The notes beneath the pieces were generated by a model. The model searched no databases and was not told the DNA's origin. It saw nothing but the letters and a program-made list of their open reading frames with translations. DNA of 64,000 bases from SCUS01 sp966211675 (GTDB taxonomy: Bacteria > Myxococcota_A > Polyangia > Polyangiales > Ga0077539), in contig CBIHPK010000011.1 in assembly GCA_966211675.1 (NCBI GenBank), forward strand, positions 17,407-81,406, written 5' to 3'. The position numbers were made by a program, and so were the translations under genes. Shown here one piece after another: positions 8,413-17,007 of the stretch; the first letter of the stretch is position 1, and each line of letters starts with the position of its first letter.

Positions 8413-9482
8413 TGCGCTGGGGTATCACCCTTGCGCGGGACGGTCGAGACGGTTGCGCGGCGCTCCTCGCAGAACGCCCGCATGTCCGCCGGGAGCGGCG
8501 CCGAGATCGTCAGCGGGGTCTTCTCGATGGGATGGGTGAGCGTCACCTCGGCGGCGTGCAGGGCCTGCCGATCGAGCAGCAGCTTCTTCATCCGCGCCTC
8601 GTCCGGCGGCCCCTCCAGGCAGGCCAGGAACATCTCGTCCCCGTGCGCGTAGAGCTTGTCCCCGACGAGGGGATGGCCGACGTGGGCGAGGTGCACCCTG
8701 ATCTGGTGCTGTCGCCCGGTCTCCGGGTGCGCCGCGACCAGGGTGTACCCGTCGAGGCGCGCGATCACATCGACCCGCGTCACCGAGGGCATGCCCCCGC
8801 GGGTCACCGGCCGGACCACCATCTTCACGCCGACCTCGCCGCCGTGAAGGCACATCGGCGCGTCGATCACCTGGTGGTCCTGCTCGATCACGCCGTGCAC
8901 GAGCGCGTGGTAGGTCTTCTCGATCCTGCGCTCGGCGAAATCCTGCTTCAGCCGCCGCTCGGCCTCGCGCGACCGCGCCAGCAGGATCACCCCGGAGGTC
9001 TCCCGGTCGATGCGGTGCGCGAGCACCACGCGCTCCTCGGGGAAGCGCTCGGCGAGCACGCTGGTGAGCGTGTTGTGATGAAACTTCGCGGTCGGGTGCA
9101 CCGGCAGCCCCGCGGGCTTGTCGACGGCGATCACGTGGTCGTCGACGTAGAGCAGGCCGACCTCGCGCGGGGCGGGCGGCTCCTCCCAGCGGGGGCGGTA
9201 GAGGGCGATCACCTCGCCAGCGCGGACCCGGTGCGAGGGCCCGAGGGCGGTGCCCTGCGCGGTGAACGCGAAGTGCGACACGATCTCCTGCGCGCGGCTG
9301 CGGGTGAGCCGGGTGAGCTCCAGCGAGAGCCACCGGTCGAGGCGCATGCCCGCGCGGTCGGAGCGCACCTCGAAGACCGAGCAGAGCGCGTCCTCGGGGA
9401 CCGATGCGGGGCGCACGACCGGGGGCGTAGGGCGCTCGCGATGCTCGTCCTGGGAGTGGGCCTCTGTTCGTCGTCGTTGCAT
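8409..9482 (-). CDS. RluA-family pseudouridine synthase with S4 domain
   Basis: The protein has an N-terminal S4-type RNA-binding domain (about residues 45-95, with RLDRWLSLEL) and an RluA/RluD catalytic domain. The catalytic Asp is in the motif HRIDRETSGV; further conserved elements are DKPAGLPVHP and ETGRQHQIRVHL. It should convert specific uridines of 23S rRNA (or tRNA) to pseudouridine. Length (357 residues from this ATG) fits RluD/RluC-type enzymes. A longer in-frame start at 9566 would overlap the divergent gene's start region and is less likely. The exact target cannot be assigned from sequence. It is coupled to the following lipoprotein gene by a four-base overlap. Confidence 0.93.
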   Translation of the reverse strand: MQRRRTEAHSQDEHRERPTPPVVRPASVPEDALCSVFEVRSDRAGMRLDRWLSLELTRLTRSRAQEIVSHFAFTAQGTALGPSHRVRAGEVIALYRPRWEEPPAPREVGLLYVDDHVIAVDKPAGLPVHPTAKFHHNTLTSVLAERFPEERVVLAHRIDRETSGVILLARSREAERRLKQDFAERRIEKTYHALVHGVIEQDHQVIDAPMCLHGGEVGVKMVVRPVTRGGMPSVTRVDVIARLDGYTLVAAHPETGRQHQIRVHLAHVGHPLVGDKLYAHGDEMFLACLEGPPDEARMKKLLLDRQALHAAEVTLTHPIEKTPLTISAPLPADMRAFCEERRATVSTVPRKGDTPAQ

Positions 9483-9556
9483 TCTTGTGTCGCCCGCTGG
9501 CGCGCCGGGGCCCGCAGGGAATAGCACGGAGCCCCGTGTCGCTGCTCCCCAAGACG

Positions 9557-12427
9557 ATGCGCCCACCGCCTGCTGCCCTGGGGCTGCTGCTCTGCGCGCT
9601 CACGGCTCGCGACCGCCCCGGAGAAATCCTCCGCCCGGGCGTGGTCTCCGCGCGCCGGGTGCTGGCGTCGTCCCCGGCGGCGCGCGCTCGCGAGCCGGGC
9701 GGCGCCGTGCGGGGCCGCGTGACCGACGAGTCCGGCCACCCCGTGCGCGGCGCCTCGCTCCGCTGGATCGCGGTTCGAGAGGGCCTCGCGCTGCCCGTGG
9801 TCTCCGTGCAGACCGACGACGCCGGCCGCTTCGAGGTGCAGGACCTGCCGCTCGGATCATGGTGGGTGCAGGCCTCCGCGCCAGGGCGGGCGAGGGTGGT
9901 GCGACCGATCCGGGTGCGCGAGCCGTCGCAGTCCCTGAGCCTCACGCTGGGCCCGTCCGCGTCGATCACCGGCTCCACCTCCGCCCTTCGCGGCACGCTC
10001 CGCAGCCCCCTCGGCTCGGTGCTCCTTCGCGCCACCCGCGAGGGAACCACCGCGGCGGAGGACCCCGGCGTGGCCACCCGCAGCGACGCGCAGGGTCGCT
10101 TCCGCCTCGACGGGCTCTCCCCCGGGACCTGGCGCATCGAGCTCGCCGCCGACGGCTTCGAGACCCTCCAGCGCATCGGCGTCGCCGCACCCACGACCGA
10201 GCTCTCGCTGACGCTGCGCGCCCTGGCGACGCTCTCGCTCACCGTCCTCGACGGCGCGGGCCAACCCGCCGCGGGCGCAGCCGTCGTGGTCTCCGGCTCG
10301 GGCATCTGGCCTCCCCGCTCGATGACTGCGAACGCCCTCGGCGCCGTCACGCTCTCTTCGCTGCCCGGCGGCGTGTACGAGGTGCGCGCGACCCGCGGCA
10401 CCGCCGTCGCCGAGCCCGTGGCGCCGCTCTGGATCGAGCCCGGAGAGTCGCGCGCGGTCACCGCGGTGCTGGGCGAGGGGAGGACGCTCGCGGGCCTGGT
10501 GACCGACGCGTCGAGCGGTCGTCCCCTCGTCGGCGCCCGGGTCGCGCTCACTGAAGACGGCATCTCCACGGCGCCCCGAGCGAGCTCCACCGCCGACGAC
10601 GGGCGCTTCGGCTTCGAGGGACTGTTGCCTCGCACGCACACGCTCTGGGTGCGGCTCCCGGGCTACGCGCCGATCGAGGCGATGCCGGTGGTCCCTGGCG
10701 GCGAGGCGCTCGCGGTGCGCCTCGACCCGGCCGCCTCCATCGACGGGACCGTGATCGATGCGCGCGGACGGGCGGTGGCCAACGCGCAGGTCGAGGTCGT
10801 CGTCCGGGATCTCGACAACCGCCCCCGCTGGGTCACCGCCGCCGCCACGAGCTTCCAGGACGCGCTCTTCAACGCGCAGTCCGGCCGCACTCCGGCCCTG
10901 CTCCCTCGCGGTGACCTCGGCGTCCTCGCGGGGCGCGTGCCGATCGTCCCGGTGATCCCCGGGGCCTTCGCCGACACGGTGGAGTCCGCTGGATTCCGCA
11001 CCGACGCCGCGGGGCATTTCCACGTCACCGACCTCCCCCCGGGGACCGCCATCGTGAGCGTCTCGCACCCGGGATATGCCCGCGCGGTGAGCGACCCGCT
11101 GGTCCTCGTCGCCTCTCGCTCGACGGCGAGGGAGATCGTCTTGCACCCGGGCGGATCGATTCATGGTCGCGCGGTGAACGACCGGCGACTGCCGATCGCG
11201 GGCGTCGAGATCGAGCTGCGCAGCCCCTCCGACCCGATGCCTCAGCGAGCGCTCACCACGCTCGACGGGACCTTCCATTTCGTCGGCATCTACGGCCCCG
11301 CGTCGCTCACGGCGTGGACCAGCGGGAGGGTGGTCGCTCGCGCCGAGGCTCGCGTCGACGACGGCGCGTCCATCCCGCTCGAGCTCGTGCTCGCCGGGTC
11401 GCTCCGTCAGGTCGAGGGCCGCGTGGTCGACGACCGCGGCTTCCCCGTCGGCGGGGCGATGGTCACCGTCGCCTCCCTCGACCCCGGCTCGGCCGGCGCT
11501 GGAACCGGCAGCGCCGCCCAGGACGGCACCTTCGCGGTCTCGGTGGGCGGTCGCGGCGGCGTCTCCGTCGCGGTGCGCCATCCGGAGTTCGCGCCGCGGG
11601 AGATCCGCCTTTCGCAGGTCTCGCAGCCCCTGCGCGTCGAGCTCGCCCGGGGCGTCTCCCTGCGCGCCGCGGTCCGCGACGACGGCTGCGCGACGGAGGC
11701 GCCCCGCGGCGGCATCGAGAGCGCCTGCGGACCCGTGACCTTCGCTCTGCGCGACACCCGCGACCTCGCGATCGACCACCTCTGCGAGGGCCGCGCGACG
11801 CTCCGCCTCTCGGCGACGGGCTGCGTCCCCGTCGAGCGGGAGATGCGCCTCACGGGCGCCTCGCTCGACCTCGGAGCGATCGAGCTTCGCGCGGGCGGGG
11901 CCGTGAGCGGCGAGGTCCTCGACGAGCGCGGCGACCCGGTCGAGGGCGCCTCGGTGCGGGTGTCCGCCGCGACGCCCGGCGACGAGATCCCCCCGGCGAT
12001 CACCGACCGGAGCGGCCGCTTCGTGCTGCCGACGGTCCCCGAGGGGACCCGCTCCCTCGTCGCCGAGCGCCGCGGCCGCGAGCGCTCCGACCCTCAAGAC
12101 GTGCGGGTGCTCCGAGGGACCGAGGTGCGCGGCGTCCGTCTTCGCCTCTCGACGCAGCCCGGAGCGCCGTCGACGCCTGCCGCCACGATCGAGCTCGCCC
12201 GGGTGCCGGGCGGCTTCCTCGTCGGTCGCGTGCCCGCCGACTCGGCGGAGGCGCGCGCCGGCATCCAGACCGGCGACGTGATCGCGTCGATCGACGGCCG
12301 CGAGCCTCGCGACGCCGCGGACGCCATCGCGCGCCTTCAGGGCGTGAGCGGCTCGGTGGTGATCGTGGATGTGGAGCGGGACGGGCAGCGGCGCGTGGTG
12401 CGCCTGTCAGCCATCGAGCGAAGGTAG
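9557..12427 (+). CDS. Large exported protein with carboxypeptidase-regulatory-like repeats and C-terminal PDZ domain
   Basis: The 956-residue protein begins with a signal-like hydrophobic segment. It then contains about eight to nine beta-sandwich repeats of the carboxypeptidase-regulatory-domain type, recognisable from repeated patterns such as VRGRVTDESGHPVRGAS, DAGRFEVQDLPLG and IDGTVIDARGRAVANAQVEV. The last 80 residues form a PDZ domain (GFLVGRVPADSAEARAGIQTGD, split here as GFLVGRVPAD then AGIQTGDVIASIDG). The repeats usually act as rigid extracellular stalks or protein-binding modules; the PDZ domain may bind C-terminal peptides or a protease. The ATG at 9557 is chosen because it precedes the signal directly; it has no clear Shine-Dalgarno sequence. 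It is divergent from the pseudouridine synthase gene. Confidence 0.85.
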   Translation: MRPPPAALGLLLCALTARDRPGEILRPGVVSARRVLASSPAARAREPGGAVRGRVTDESGHPVRGASLRWIAVREGLALPVVSVQTDDAGRFEVQDLPLGSWWVQASAPGRARVVRPIRVREPSQSLSLTLGPSASITGSTSALRGTLRSPLGSVLLRATREGTTAAEDPGVATRSDAQGRFRLDGLSPGTWRIELAADGFETLQRIGVAAPTTELSLTLRALATLSLTVLDGAGQPAAGAAVVVSGSGIWPPRSMTANALGAVTLSSLPGGVYEVRATRGTAVAEPVAPLWIEPGESRAVTAVLGEGRTLAGLVTDASSGRPLVGARVALTEDGISTAPRASSTADDGRFGFEGLLPRTHTLWVRLPGYAPIEAMPVVPGGEALAVRLDPAASIDGTVIDARGRAVANAQVEVVVRDLDNRPRWVTAAATSFQDALFNAQSGRTPALLPRGDLGVLAGRVPIVPVIPGAFADTVESAGFRTDAAGHFHVTDLPPGTAIVSVSHPGYARAVSDPLVLVASRSTAREIVLHPGGSIHGRAVNDRRLPIAGVEIELRSPSDPMPQRALTTLDGTFHFVGIYGPASLTAWTSGRVVARAEARVDDGASIPLELVLAGSLRQVEGRVVDDRGFPVGGAMVTVASLDPGSAGAGTGSAAQDGTFAVSVGGRGGVSVAVRHPEFAPREIRLSQVSQPLRVELARGVSLRAAVRDDGCATEAPRGGIESACGPVTFALRDTRDLAIDHLCEGRATLRLSATGCVPVEREMRLTGASLDLGAIELRAGGAVSGEVLDERGDPVEGASVRVSAATPGDEIPPAITDRSGRFVLPTVPEGTRSLVAERRGRERSDPQDVRVLRGTEVRGVRLRLSTQPGAPSTPAATIELARVPGGFLVGRVPADSAEARAGIQTGDVIASIDGREPRDAADAIARLQGVSGSVVIVDVERDGQRRVVRLSAIERR

Positions 12428-12625
12428 CGGCGTCGGGTCATCGAGCTCGGTGATCTCCGGGCCGTCGTCCCAGGGCATCACCTCCGCCATCGCGGGCGGG
12501 CGGAGACAATACCTGGGCTGGTATTCCTCGAGCCGGATAACGCGCTGCCGCACGCGCCGAACGCCCCCCGTGGTCTGTACCTGCAGCCGTCGGATCGTGT
12601 GGGACCGAAACGCGCCATCCAGCAT
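12407..12625 (-). CDS. Small hypothetical protein with strong ribosome binding site
   Basis: This codes for 72 residues. An almost perfect Shine-Dalgarno sequence (AAGGGAGGT) sits four bases before the ATG, which supports translation. The N-terminal half is basic (Arg-rich, VRRVRQRV) and the C-terminal half acidic with prolines (WDDGPEITELDD). There is no signal peptide or membrane segment. I do not recognise the family. Its 3' end overlaps the convergent repeat protein by 21 bases. It lies 103 bases downstream of rlmB on the same strand. Confidence 0.65.
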   Translation of the reverse strand: MLDGAFRSHTIRRLQVQTTGGVRRVRQRVIRLEEYQPRYCLRPPAMAEVMPWDDGPEITELDDPTPLPSLDG

Positions 12626-12701
12626 ATGGACCTCCCTTGCGGGGGGTCTTCGCGGCGGGCGCTCCGGGCGTTTCCGGGGCTCCGAACTTTCTTTGGGAAA
12701 T

Positions 12702-12727
12702 CCCCCCGGCCGTGGCGCTGGTGGGGG
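12702..12727 (-). terminator. Possible rlmB terminator
   Basis: Directly after the rlmB stop on the minus strand, a CCCCC/GGGGG stem with a long GC-rich loop is followed by ATTTCCC. It resembles an imperfect intrinsic terminator with a weak U tract. Confidence 0.3.
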
Positions 12728-13480
12728 TTACAGAGAGGCGGCGAGCGAGCGCTGGCGGGTGAGCTCATAGAGCGTGATGGCCGCCGCGACGGACGCGTTG
12801 AGCGACGCGATGGGCCCGGACATCGGGATCTTCGCGAGCACGTCGCAGCGCTCGCGAACGAGGCGTCGCAGGCCGCGCCCCTCGCTCCCGACCACCAGGA
12901 CGCACGGCACCGTGAGGTCCGTGGCCGCGAGCGTGGCGGACCCTTCGGCGTCGAGCCCGACCGTCCACAGCCCTCGCTCGCGGGCCGCGTCGAGGGCGCG
13001 CGAGAGGTTGGTCACGCGCGCGATGGTGGCGTGCTCGGTGGCGCCCGCGCTCGCTCGCACCACCGTCGGGGTCACCGGGGAGGCGCGGTCCTTCATGGTG
13101 ACGATGCCCGTCGCCCCGAAGGCCACGGCCGATCGCACGATGGCGCCGAAGTTGTGCGGGTCCGTGACCTCGTCGAGCGCCACGATGAACCCGGCCGGAC
13201 CGAGCGCCACGGTCCGATCGAGCAGCTCGTCGAAGCTCGCGTACGCGAAGTCCTCACCCGAGAGTCCGATGACCCCCTGGTGGCGATCGCCTTCGGCGAG
13301 GGCGTTGAGCTCGTCCATCGGCTTGAGCTCGATCGAGACGCCGCGGTTCTTCGCGTCGTTGACGACGTCGCGCAGGGCTCCGCGAGCGCCCTCCTCGTGC
13401 ACGTAGATGACCGCGATGGACTGGGCGTGGGCGGCGAGGGCTTCCTTCACCGCCCGCACCCCGAGCAGGACTCGGCGCAT
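12728..13480 (-). CDS. rlmB: 23S rRNA 2'-O-ribose methyltransferase of the SpoU/TrmH family (RlmB type)
   Basis: The 250-residue product has the SpoU family layout: an N-terminal substrate-binding domain (about 1-90) and a knotted SPOUT domain. The three family motifs are visible: DEVTDPHNFGAIVRSA (motif 1, with the catalytic Arg), VLVVGSEGRGLRR (motif 2) and IPMSGPIASLNASVAAAI (motif 3). RlmB methylates G2251 of 23S rRNA in E. coli using S-adenosylmethionine. Its ATG shares one base with the stop of the upstream coiled-coil gene (TGATG), so expression is probably coupled. Confidence 0.93.
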   Translation of the reverse strand: MRRVLLGVRAVKEALAAHAQSIAVIYVHEEGARGALRDVVNDAKNRGVSIELKPMDELNALAEGDRHQGVIGLSGEDFAYASFDELLDRTVALGPAGFIVALDEVTDPHNFGAIVRSAVAFGATGIVTMKDRASPVTPTVVRASAGATEHATIARVTNLSRALDAARERGLWTVGLDAEGSATLAATDLTVPCVLVVGSEGRGLRRLVRERCDVLAKIPMSGPIASLNASVAAAITLYELTRQRSLAASL

Positions 13481-14265
13481 CAGAGGCCGAGATCGCCCAG
13501 ATCCGGCTCGCTCGAGCCGCCGCCCCCGGTGCCACCGGGCCGCGCCGGTCGCCGCGCGCCGCCGCCCGACGAATGGGGCCGCGAGGCCGCCGCCGCCGGA
13601 CGCCCGCCGCTGGGAGCCGTCGCCGCCGCGAGGGCCGCCGCGTTCTGCGACGCGAGCAGCGCCGCCGCCGCCTGCCTCTGCCGCTCGGCCTCGGCCTCCG
13701 CCACGCGCCGCCGCGCGTCCTCCGCCGCCCGCTCGGCGACGACCCGGCGCTCCTCGGAGTCACGCCGCGCGATCTCCGCGCGACGAGCCTCCTCCGCGCG
13801 GGCCTCCTGCTGCGGCTTCACGACGCCGAAGAACACCCCCGCTCCCACCACGGCCAGCAGCAGGAACACCCCGCCGGCGACCGCGCCCGGGTTCACGCCC
13901 TTCTTCTTCTGCGACTCGATGACGGCGAGCTTCTGCTCCTGCTCCATTCGCAGCTGCATCTCGCGCTCGCGCTGCTTCGACTCCGCCTCCAGGCGGATGC
14001 GCAGCTCGCTCTCCTCGCGCTCGCGCCGGGTGCGCTCCTCGGTCTCACGCCGCTGGCGCTCGTCCGCCGCGCGGGCCTCCTCCGCCGCGCGCACCTTCGC
14101 CAGCCGCTCGTCCTCCTCGCGTCGGCGGGCGTCCTCGAGCCTCATCCGCTCGCCCTCTTCGGCGCGGCGCTTCTCGTCCTCCTCCTGCTTGATGCGATCC
14201 TCTTCGATCTCCATCAGGCTCCGGAGCGAGAACATCACGGAGTCTTCCTTCTGCTGCTGGCTCAT
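13480..14265 (-). CDS. Coiled-coil protein with one central membrane segment
   Basis: This 261-residue protein is dominated by Glu/Arg-rich heptad-like sequence at about 20-120. A single hydrophobic segment follows at about 126-149, then a second charged helical stretch (150-200) and a Gly/Ser/Arg/Pro-rich tail. The charge distribution suggests a long cytoplasmic coiled coil anchored in the inner membrane. Such sequence is low in family information and I cannot name it. The ATG at 14265 is preferred to one ten codons upstream because GAGGAG lies about eight bases before it. It overlaps rlmB by one base and lies downstream of the Mla-like operon on the same strand. Confidence 0.75.
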   Translation of the reverse strand: MSQQQKEDSVMFSLRSLMEIEEDRIKQEEDEKRRAEEGERMRLEDARRREEDERLAKVRAAEEARAADERQRRETEERTRREREESELRIRLEAESKQREREMQLRMEQEQKLAVIESQKKKGVNPGAVAGGVFLLLAVVGAGVFFGVVKPQQEARAEEARRAEIARRDSEERRVVAERAAEDARRRVAEAEAERQRQAAAALLASQNAAALAAATAPSGGRPAAAASRPHSSGGGARRPARPGGTGGGGSSEPDLGDLGL

Positions 14266-14342
14266 CGCTCGGTTCTCCTCAGCGCTCTCGCGCAACGGTT
14301 GCCATCGTCGTCGGTCCCCAGGCTTATGGCACCGGGGGAATA

Positions 14343-14359
14343 TTCCTGCAAGGCAGGAA
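14343..14359. repeat. Perfect inverted repeat between mlaD-like gene and coiled-coil gene
   Basis: TTCCTGC and GCAGGAA are separated by AAG (7-base stem, 3-base loop). It lies in the 145-base gap upstream of the coiled-coil gene. It could be an RNA hairpin ending the transporter transcript or a protein-binding site; no T tract follows on either strand. Confidence 0.4.
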
Positions 14360-14389
14360 CAGCCCGAACCCTTCTGATTGGTGCCTCTC

Positions 14390-14405
14390 GCCCTGAAAGC
14401 AGGGC
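14390..14405 (-). terminator. Hairpin just after the mlaD-like gene
   Basis: GCCCTG and CAGGGC form a six-base stem with a four-base loop, five bases past the end of the mlaD-like gene on the minus strand. No U tract follows, so it is at best a pause or end-stabilising hairpin. Confidence 0.35.
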
Positions 14406-14410
14406 CTCGC

Positions 14411-15427
14411 TCACTCCCGCCAGAAGAACTTCCAGGGGTTGTGCTTGAGGTCCCGGATCATCTCCTGGAGGTCGTCGTAGATCTCCTCGTCCATGAGCAG
14501 CGCCCCGACGGTCCCCTGTCCGGCGCGCACCCGCGTGCTCACCGCCTGCACGTCGGTCATCACGGTGTTGGCCCGCTCGCTGAGCGTCCTAACCTCGCGC
14601 AGCGTGCGCTGCAGGTCCTGGATCTGCGGGTCGCCGACGCCCTGGGCGATGTGGTCGAGCCTCGCCATCAGCGCCCTCGCGTCGCGGGACAAGGGCGGCG
14701 CCTCGCGGTCGATGGTCGCGAGGATCGACTCCGCGTGCTGGATGATCCGCCGCGCCTGCGCGCCGTCGACATACCGGTCGCGGGCGGCGTTCACGAGCCC
14801 GTCGGTGTCACGGATCGCGCGGTCGGCGTTCTCGAGGATGCTGTCGACGCGGCCGGTGTTGCGATGGAGCACGTCGCGCGAGTCGTGGAGGATGCCCGAG
14901 AGGTCATCGACCATCCCCCCGATCTGCTGACGGTTGGAGTGCAGCGCGGTGACCGTGTCGTCGAGGAGCGTGTACGCGCGGGCCAGGAAGAGGTCGATGC
15001 GTGGCGGGTCGATGCCCGTTACCGGGTGCGAAAGGTCGAGCGGTGACTGCGCCGCGCTGCCCGGCTCGATGGCGAGAAACTGCTCTCCCAGCACGCCCTG
15101 GGTGGTCACATAGAACGCCGCGTCGGAGTGCAGCTCACGGCGGTACCGCTCGTCGACCTCGATGTGCACCCGCACGAGCGCTCTGCGGCCGGTGACCGGG
15201 TCTACCGGGGGGAAGGGCTCCAGCCGGTCGACCTGACCCACCTTCACGCCGGCGATCTTCACCGGCGCCCCGCCCTGAAGGCCCCCGGGGTTGTTGAAGT
15301 CCACGGCGACGGGGAAGCGCTTGCCGAGGTGCACGCCCCCCATCACCAGCACCAGCGCCACCAGGAGGCCTGCGGCGACGAGCACCAGCAGCCCAACCTT
15401 CACCTCGATCGATCGCGCAGCGGCCAT
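14411..15427 (-). CDS. mlaD: MCE/MlaD-family lipid-transport protein
   Basis: The 338-residue protein has one N-terminal membrane helix (about 10-32). A single MCE domain follows (about 38-120), with the expected VDFNNPGGLQGGAPVKIAG start (split FNNPGGLQGG, VKIAGVKVG) and TTQGVLGEQF. About 200 residues of helical sequence end in NPWKFFWRE. MCE proteins form hexameric rings or needles in the periplasm that bind lipids and connect to an inner-membrane MlaE permease and MlaF ATPase. It is the last gene of a five-gene operon (18546 down to 14411) with 39 bases between it and the ATPase gene. The long helical tail may form a needle-like channel, as known for some MCE proteins. Confidence 0.93.
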   Translation of the reverse strand: MAAARSIEVKVGLLVLVAAGLLVALVLVMGGVHLGKRFPVAVDFNNPGGLQGGAPVKIAGVKVGQVDRLEPFPPVDPVTGRRALVRVHIEVDERYRRELHSDAAFYVTTQGVLGEQFLAIEPGSAAQSPLDLSHPVTGIDPPRIDLFLARAYTLLDDTVTALHSNRQQIGGMVDDLSGILHDSRDVLHRNTGRVDSILENADRAIRDTDGLVNAARDRYVDGAQARRIIQHAESILATIDREAPPLSRDARALMARLDHIAQGVGDPQIQDLQRTLREVRTLSERANTVMTDVQAVSTRVRAGQGTVGALLMDEEIYDDLQEMIRDLKHNPWKFFWRE

Positions 15428-15466
15428 CAGCGTTGGGCCCGGAGACTATCGTTGAATGGCATCGCC

Positions 15467-16210
15467 CTACACCTCCATCGGACCTTCCGCGATGCCGCGG
15501 GTGAACTGCTGCACGATCGCGTCGTCGCTGGCGCGAAACTCTTCCGGCGTGCCGACCTTCCGCAGCTTTCCTTTGTAGAGGAAGGCGATGCGGTCGGCGA
15601 TGCTGAAGATGGACGCGAGGTCGTGCGACACCACGACGCTGGTGACCCCGAGCTTGTCGGACAGCTCTCGGATGAGCCGGTCGACGCGCCGGGCGCTCAC
15701 CGGGTCGAGCGAGGTGGTGGGCTCGTCGAAGAGCACGTAGCGCGGGTCGACGGTGAGGGCCCGCGCGATGGCCACGCGCTTGCGCATCCCGTCGCCGAGC
15801 TCGGCGGGGTAGCGGTCGCCGTAGGCGTGCATGTGCACGACCTCGAGCCGCCGCCGCGCCTCCGAGAGCGCCTCCTTCATCGAGAGCCCGCGGTGCTTGC
15901 GCAGCGGCAGCGCGACGTTCTCCGCGCAGGTCATCGAGTCGAAGAGCGTCGAGTGCTGGAACACCATCGCGCACACCCGGCGCACCTCGTAGAGGGCCGC
16001 CGTGTCGAGCCGCGAGACGTCCCGGCCGTCGAGGAAGATCTCGCCCGAGTCGGGCTTGAGCAGCCCGATCAGGTGCTTGATGAGCACGCTCTTGCCCGCC
16101 CCCGAGGCGCCGATGAGGAAGAACACCTCGCCCTTCGGGATCACCAGGTCGACCCCGTCGAGCACCACCTTCGGGCCGAAGCTCTTCCGGATGCCGCGGA
16201 ACTCGATCAC
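15467..16210 (-). CDS. mlaF: MCE/Mla transporter ATPase 2 with degenerate signature motif
   Basis: This 247-residue MlaF-type ATPase starts at a GTG that overlaps the stop of the upstream permease by four bases (GTGA). Walker A is GASGAGKS, the Q-loop VFQHSTLFD, Walker B VLFDEP and the H-loop VVSHD, all canonical. The signature motif is ELGDGMRKR rather than LSGGM or LSGGQ, so this subunit supplies a defective signature to its partner's ATP site. It should drive lipid movement through the two MlaE-like permeases. The paired ATPase is encoded first in the same operon (17812-18546). A longer upstream reading frame exists but lies entirely inside the permease gene. Confidence 0.92.
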   Translation of the reverse strand: MIEFRGIRKSFGPKVVLDGVDLVIPKGEVFFLIGASGAGKSVLIKHLIGLLKPDSGEIFLDGRDVSRLDTAALYEVRRVCAMVFQHSTLFDSMTCAENVALPLRKHRGLSMKEALSEARRRLEVVHMHAYGDRYPAELGDGMRKRVAIARALTVDPRYVLFDEPTTSLDPVSARRVDRLIRELSDKLGVTSVVVSHDLASIFSIADRIAFLYKGKLRKVGTPEEFRASDDAIVQQFTRGIAEGPMEV

Positions 16211-17007
16211 ACGAACACCACGAAGCCCGCGCCGGAGATCACCAGGTCGAGCATGATCACCGCGAGCGAGCTGTTGACCACCGCGCTGGTGGTGGCCGAT
16301 CCGACCCCCTCGCTGCCGCCCCGCGTGGTGAGCCCGCACCACCCCGACACGATCGGGATGGCCGCTCCGTAGGCGACGCACTTGGCAAGTCCCGTGATGA
16401 GGTCGCCACGGTCGAGGAGCGAGAAGTTGACGTACGTGAGCGGCTGCACGTCGAAGACGAACCACGCCGTCGCGCCGCCCGCCGCGAAGCTCACCAGGCC
16501 CGAGAACATCACCAGCGCCGCGGTCATGATCATCGAGGCGATGAAGCGCGGCACCACCAGGTGGTCCACCGGGTCGACGCCGCACATGCGCAGCGCGTCC
16601 ACCTGCTCGGTCACCACCATGCTGCCGATCTCCGCGGCGATGCCCGCGCCCACGCGCGTGGCCAGCATCATGGCCGCGATGGTGGGCCCGAGGTCGCGCA
16701 CCAGCAGCTCCAGGAAGGTCGCGCCGAGCAGCGTGAGGTCGGGCACCACCCGCAGCAGCTGCAGCCCGCTCTGGAACACCAGGATCATCCCGATGAAGCC
16801 CATCGTCACCGAGAGGAAGAAGGCCGAGCGGTAGCCCACCTCGTAGCACTGGCGCGCCACCTCGCCGGGCTCGCGTCGGCCCCTCGCGGTCCAGTAGATC
16901 GTGCGCAGGAAGACCCCTTGGAGCTCGCGCGCGTCCGCGAACACCTGCCGCGCGGCGGCCTCCACGGGCCCATGCGGGCGGTCCATCGGGTCGGGCTCAG
17001 CGCTCAT
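16207..17007 (-). CDS. mlaE: MlaE-family permease 2
   Basis: The 266-residue inner-membrane permease shows the MlaE hallmarks: an N-terminal amphipathic region, then hydrophobic helices. The conserved central segment is RDLGPTIAAMMLATRVGAG followed by EIGSMVVTEQVDAL (split RDLGPTIAAMMLA, RVGAGIAAEIGSM, TEQVDALRM). MlaE dimers form the lipid path between MCE ring and ATPase. The ATG overlaps the stop of permease 1 by four bases and its own stop overlaps the ATPase 2 start by four bases. Having two different MlaE genes side by side predicts a permease heterodimer, as in mycobacterial YrbEA/YrbEB. Confidence 0.93.
   Translation of the reverse strand: MSAEPDPMDRPHGPVEAAARQVFADARELQGVFLRTIYWTARGRREPGEVARQCYEVGYRSAFFLSVTMGFIGMILVFQSGLQLLRVVPDLTLLGATFLELLVRDLGPTIAAMMLATRVGAGIAAEIGSMVVTEQVDALRMCGVDPVDHLVVPRFIASMIMTAALVMFSGLVSFAAGGATAWFVFDVQPLTYVNFSLLDRGDLITGLAKCVAYGAAIPIVSGWCGLTTRGGSEGVGSATTSAVVNSSLAVIMLDLVISGAGFVVFV

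Noticed and set aside
14320..14345. TGGCAC at about 14326 as a sigma-54 promoter
   Set aside because: No TTGC at the correct distance on the plus strand and no plus-strand gene follows.
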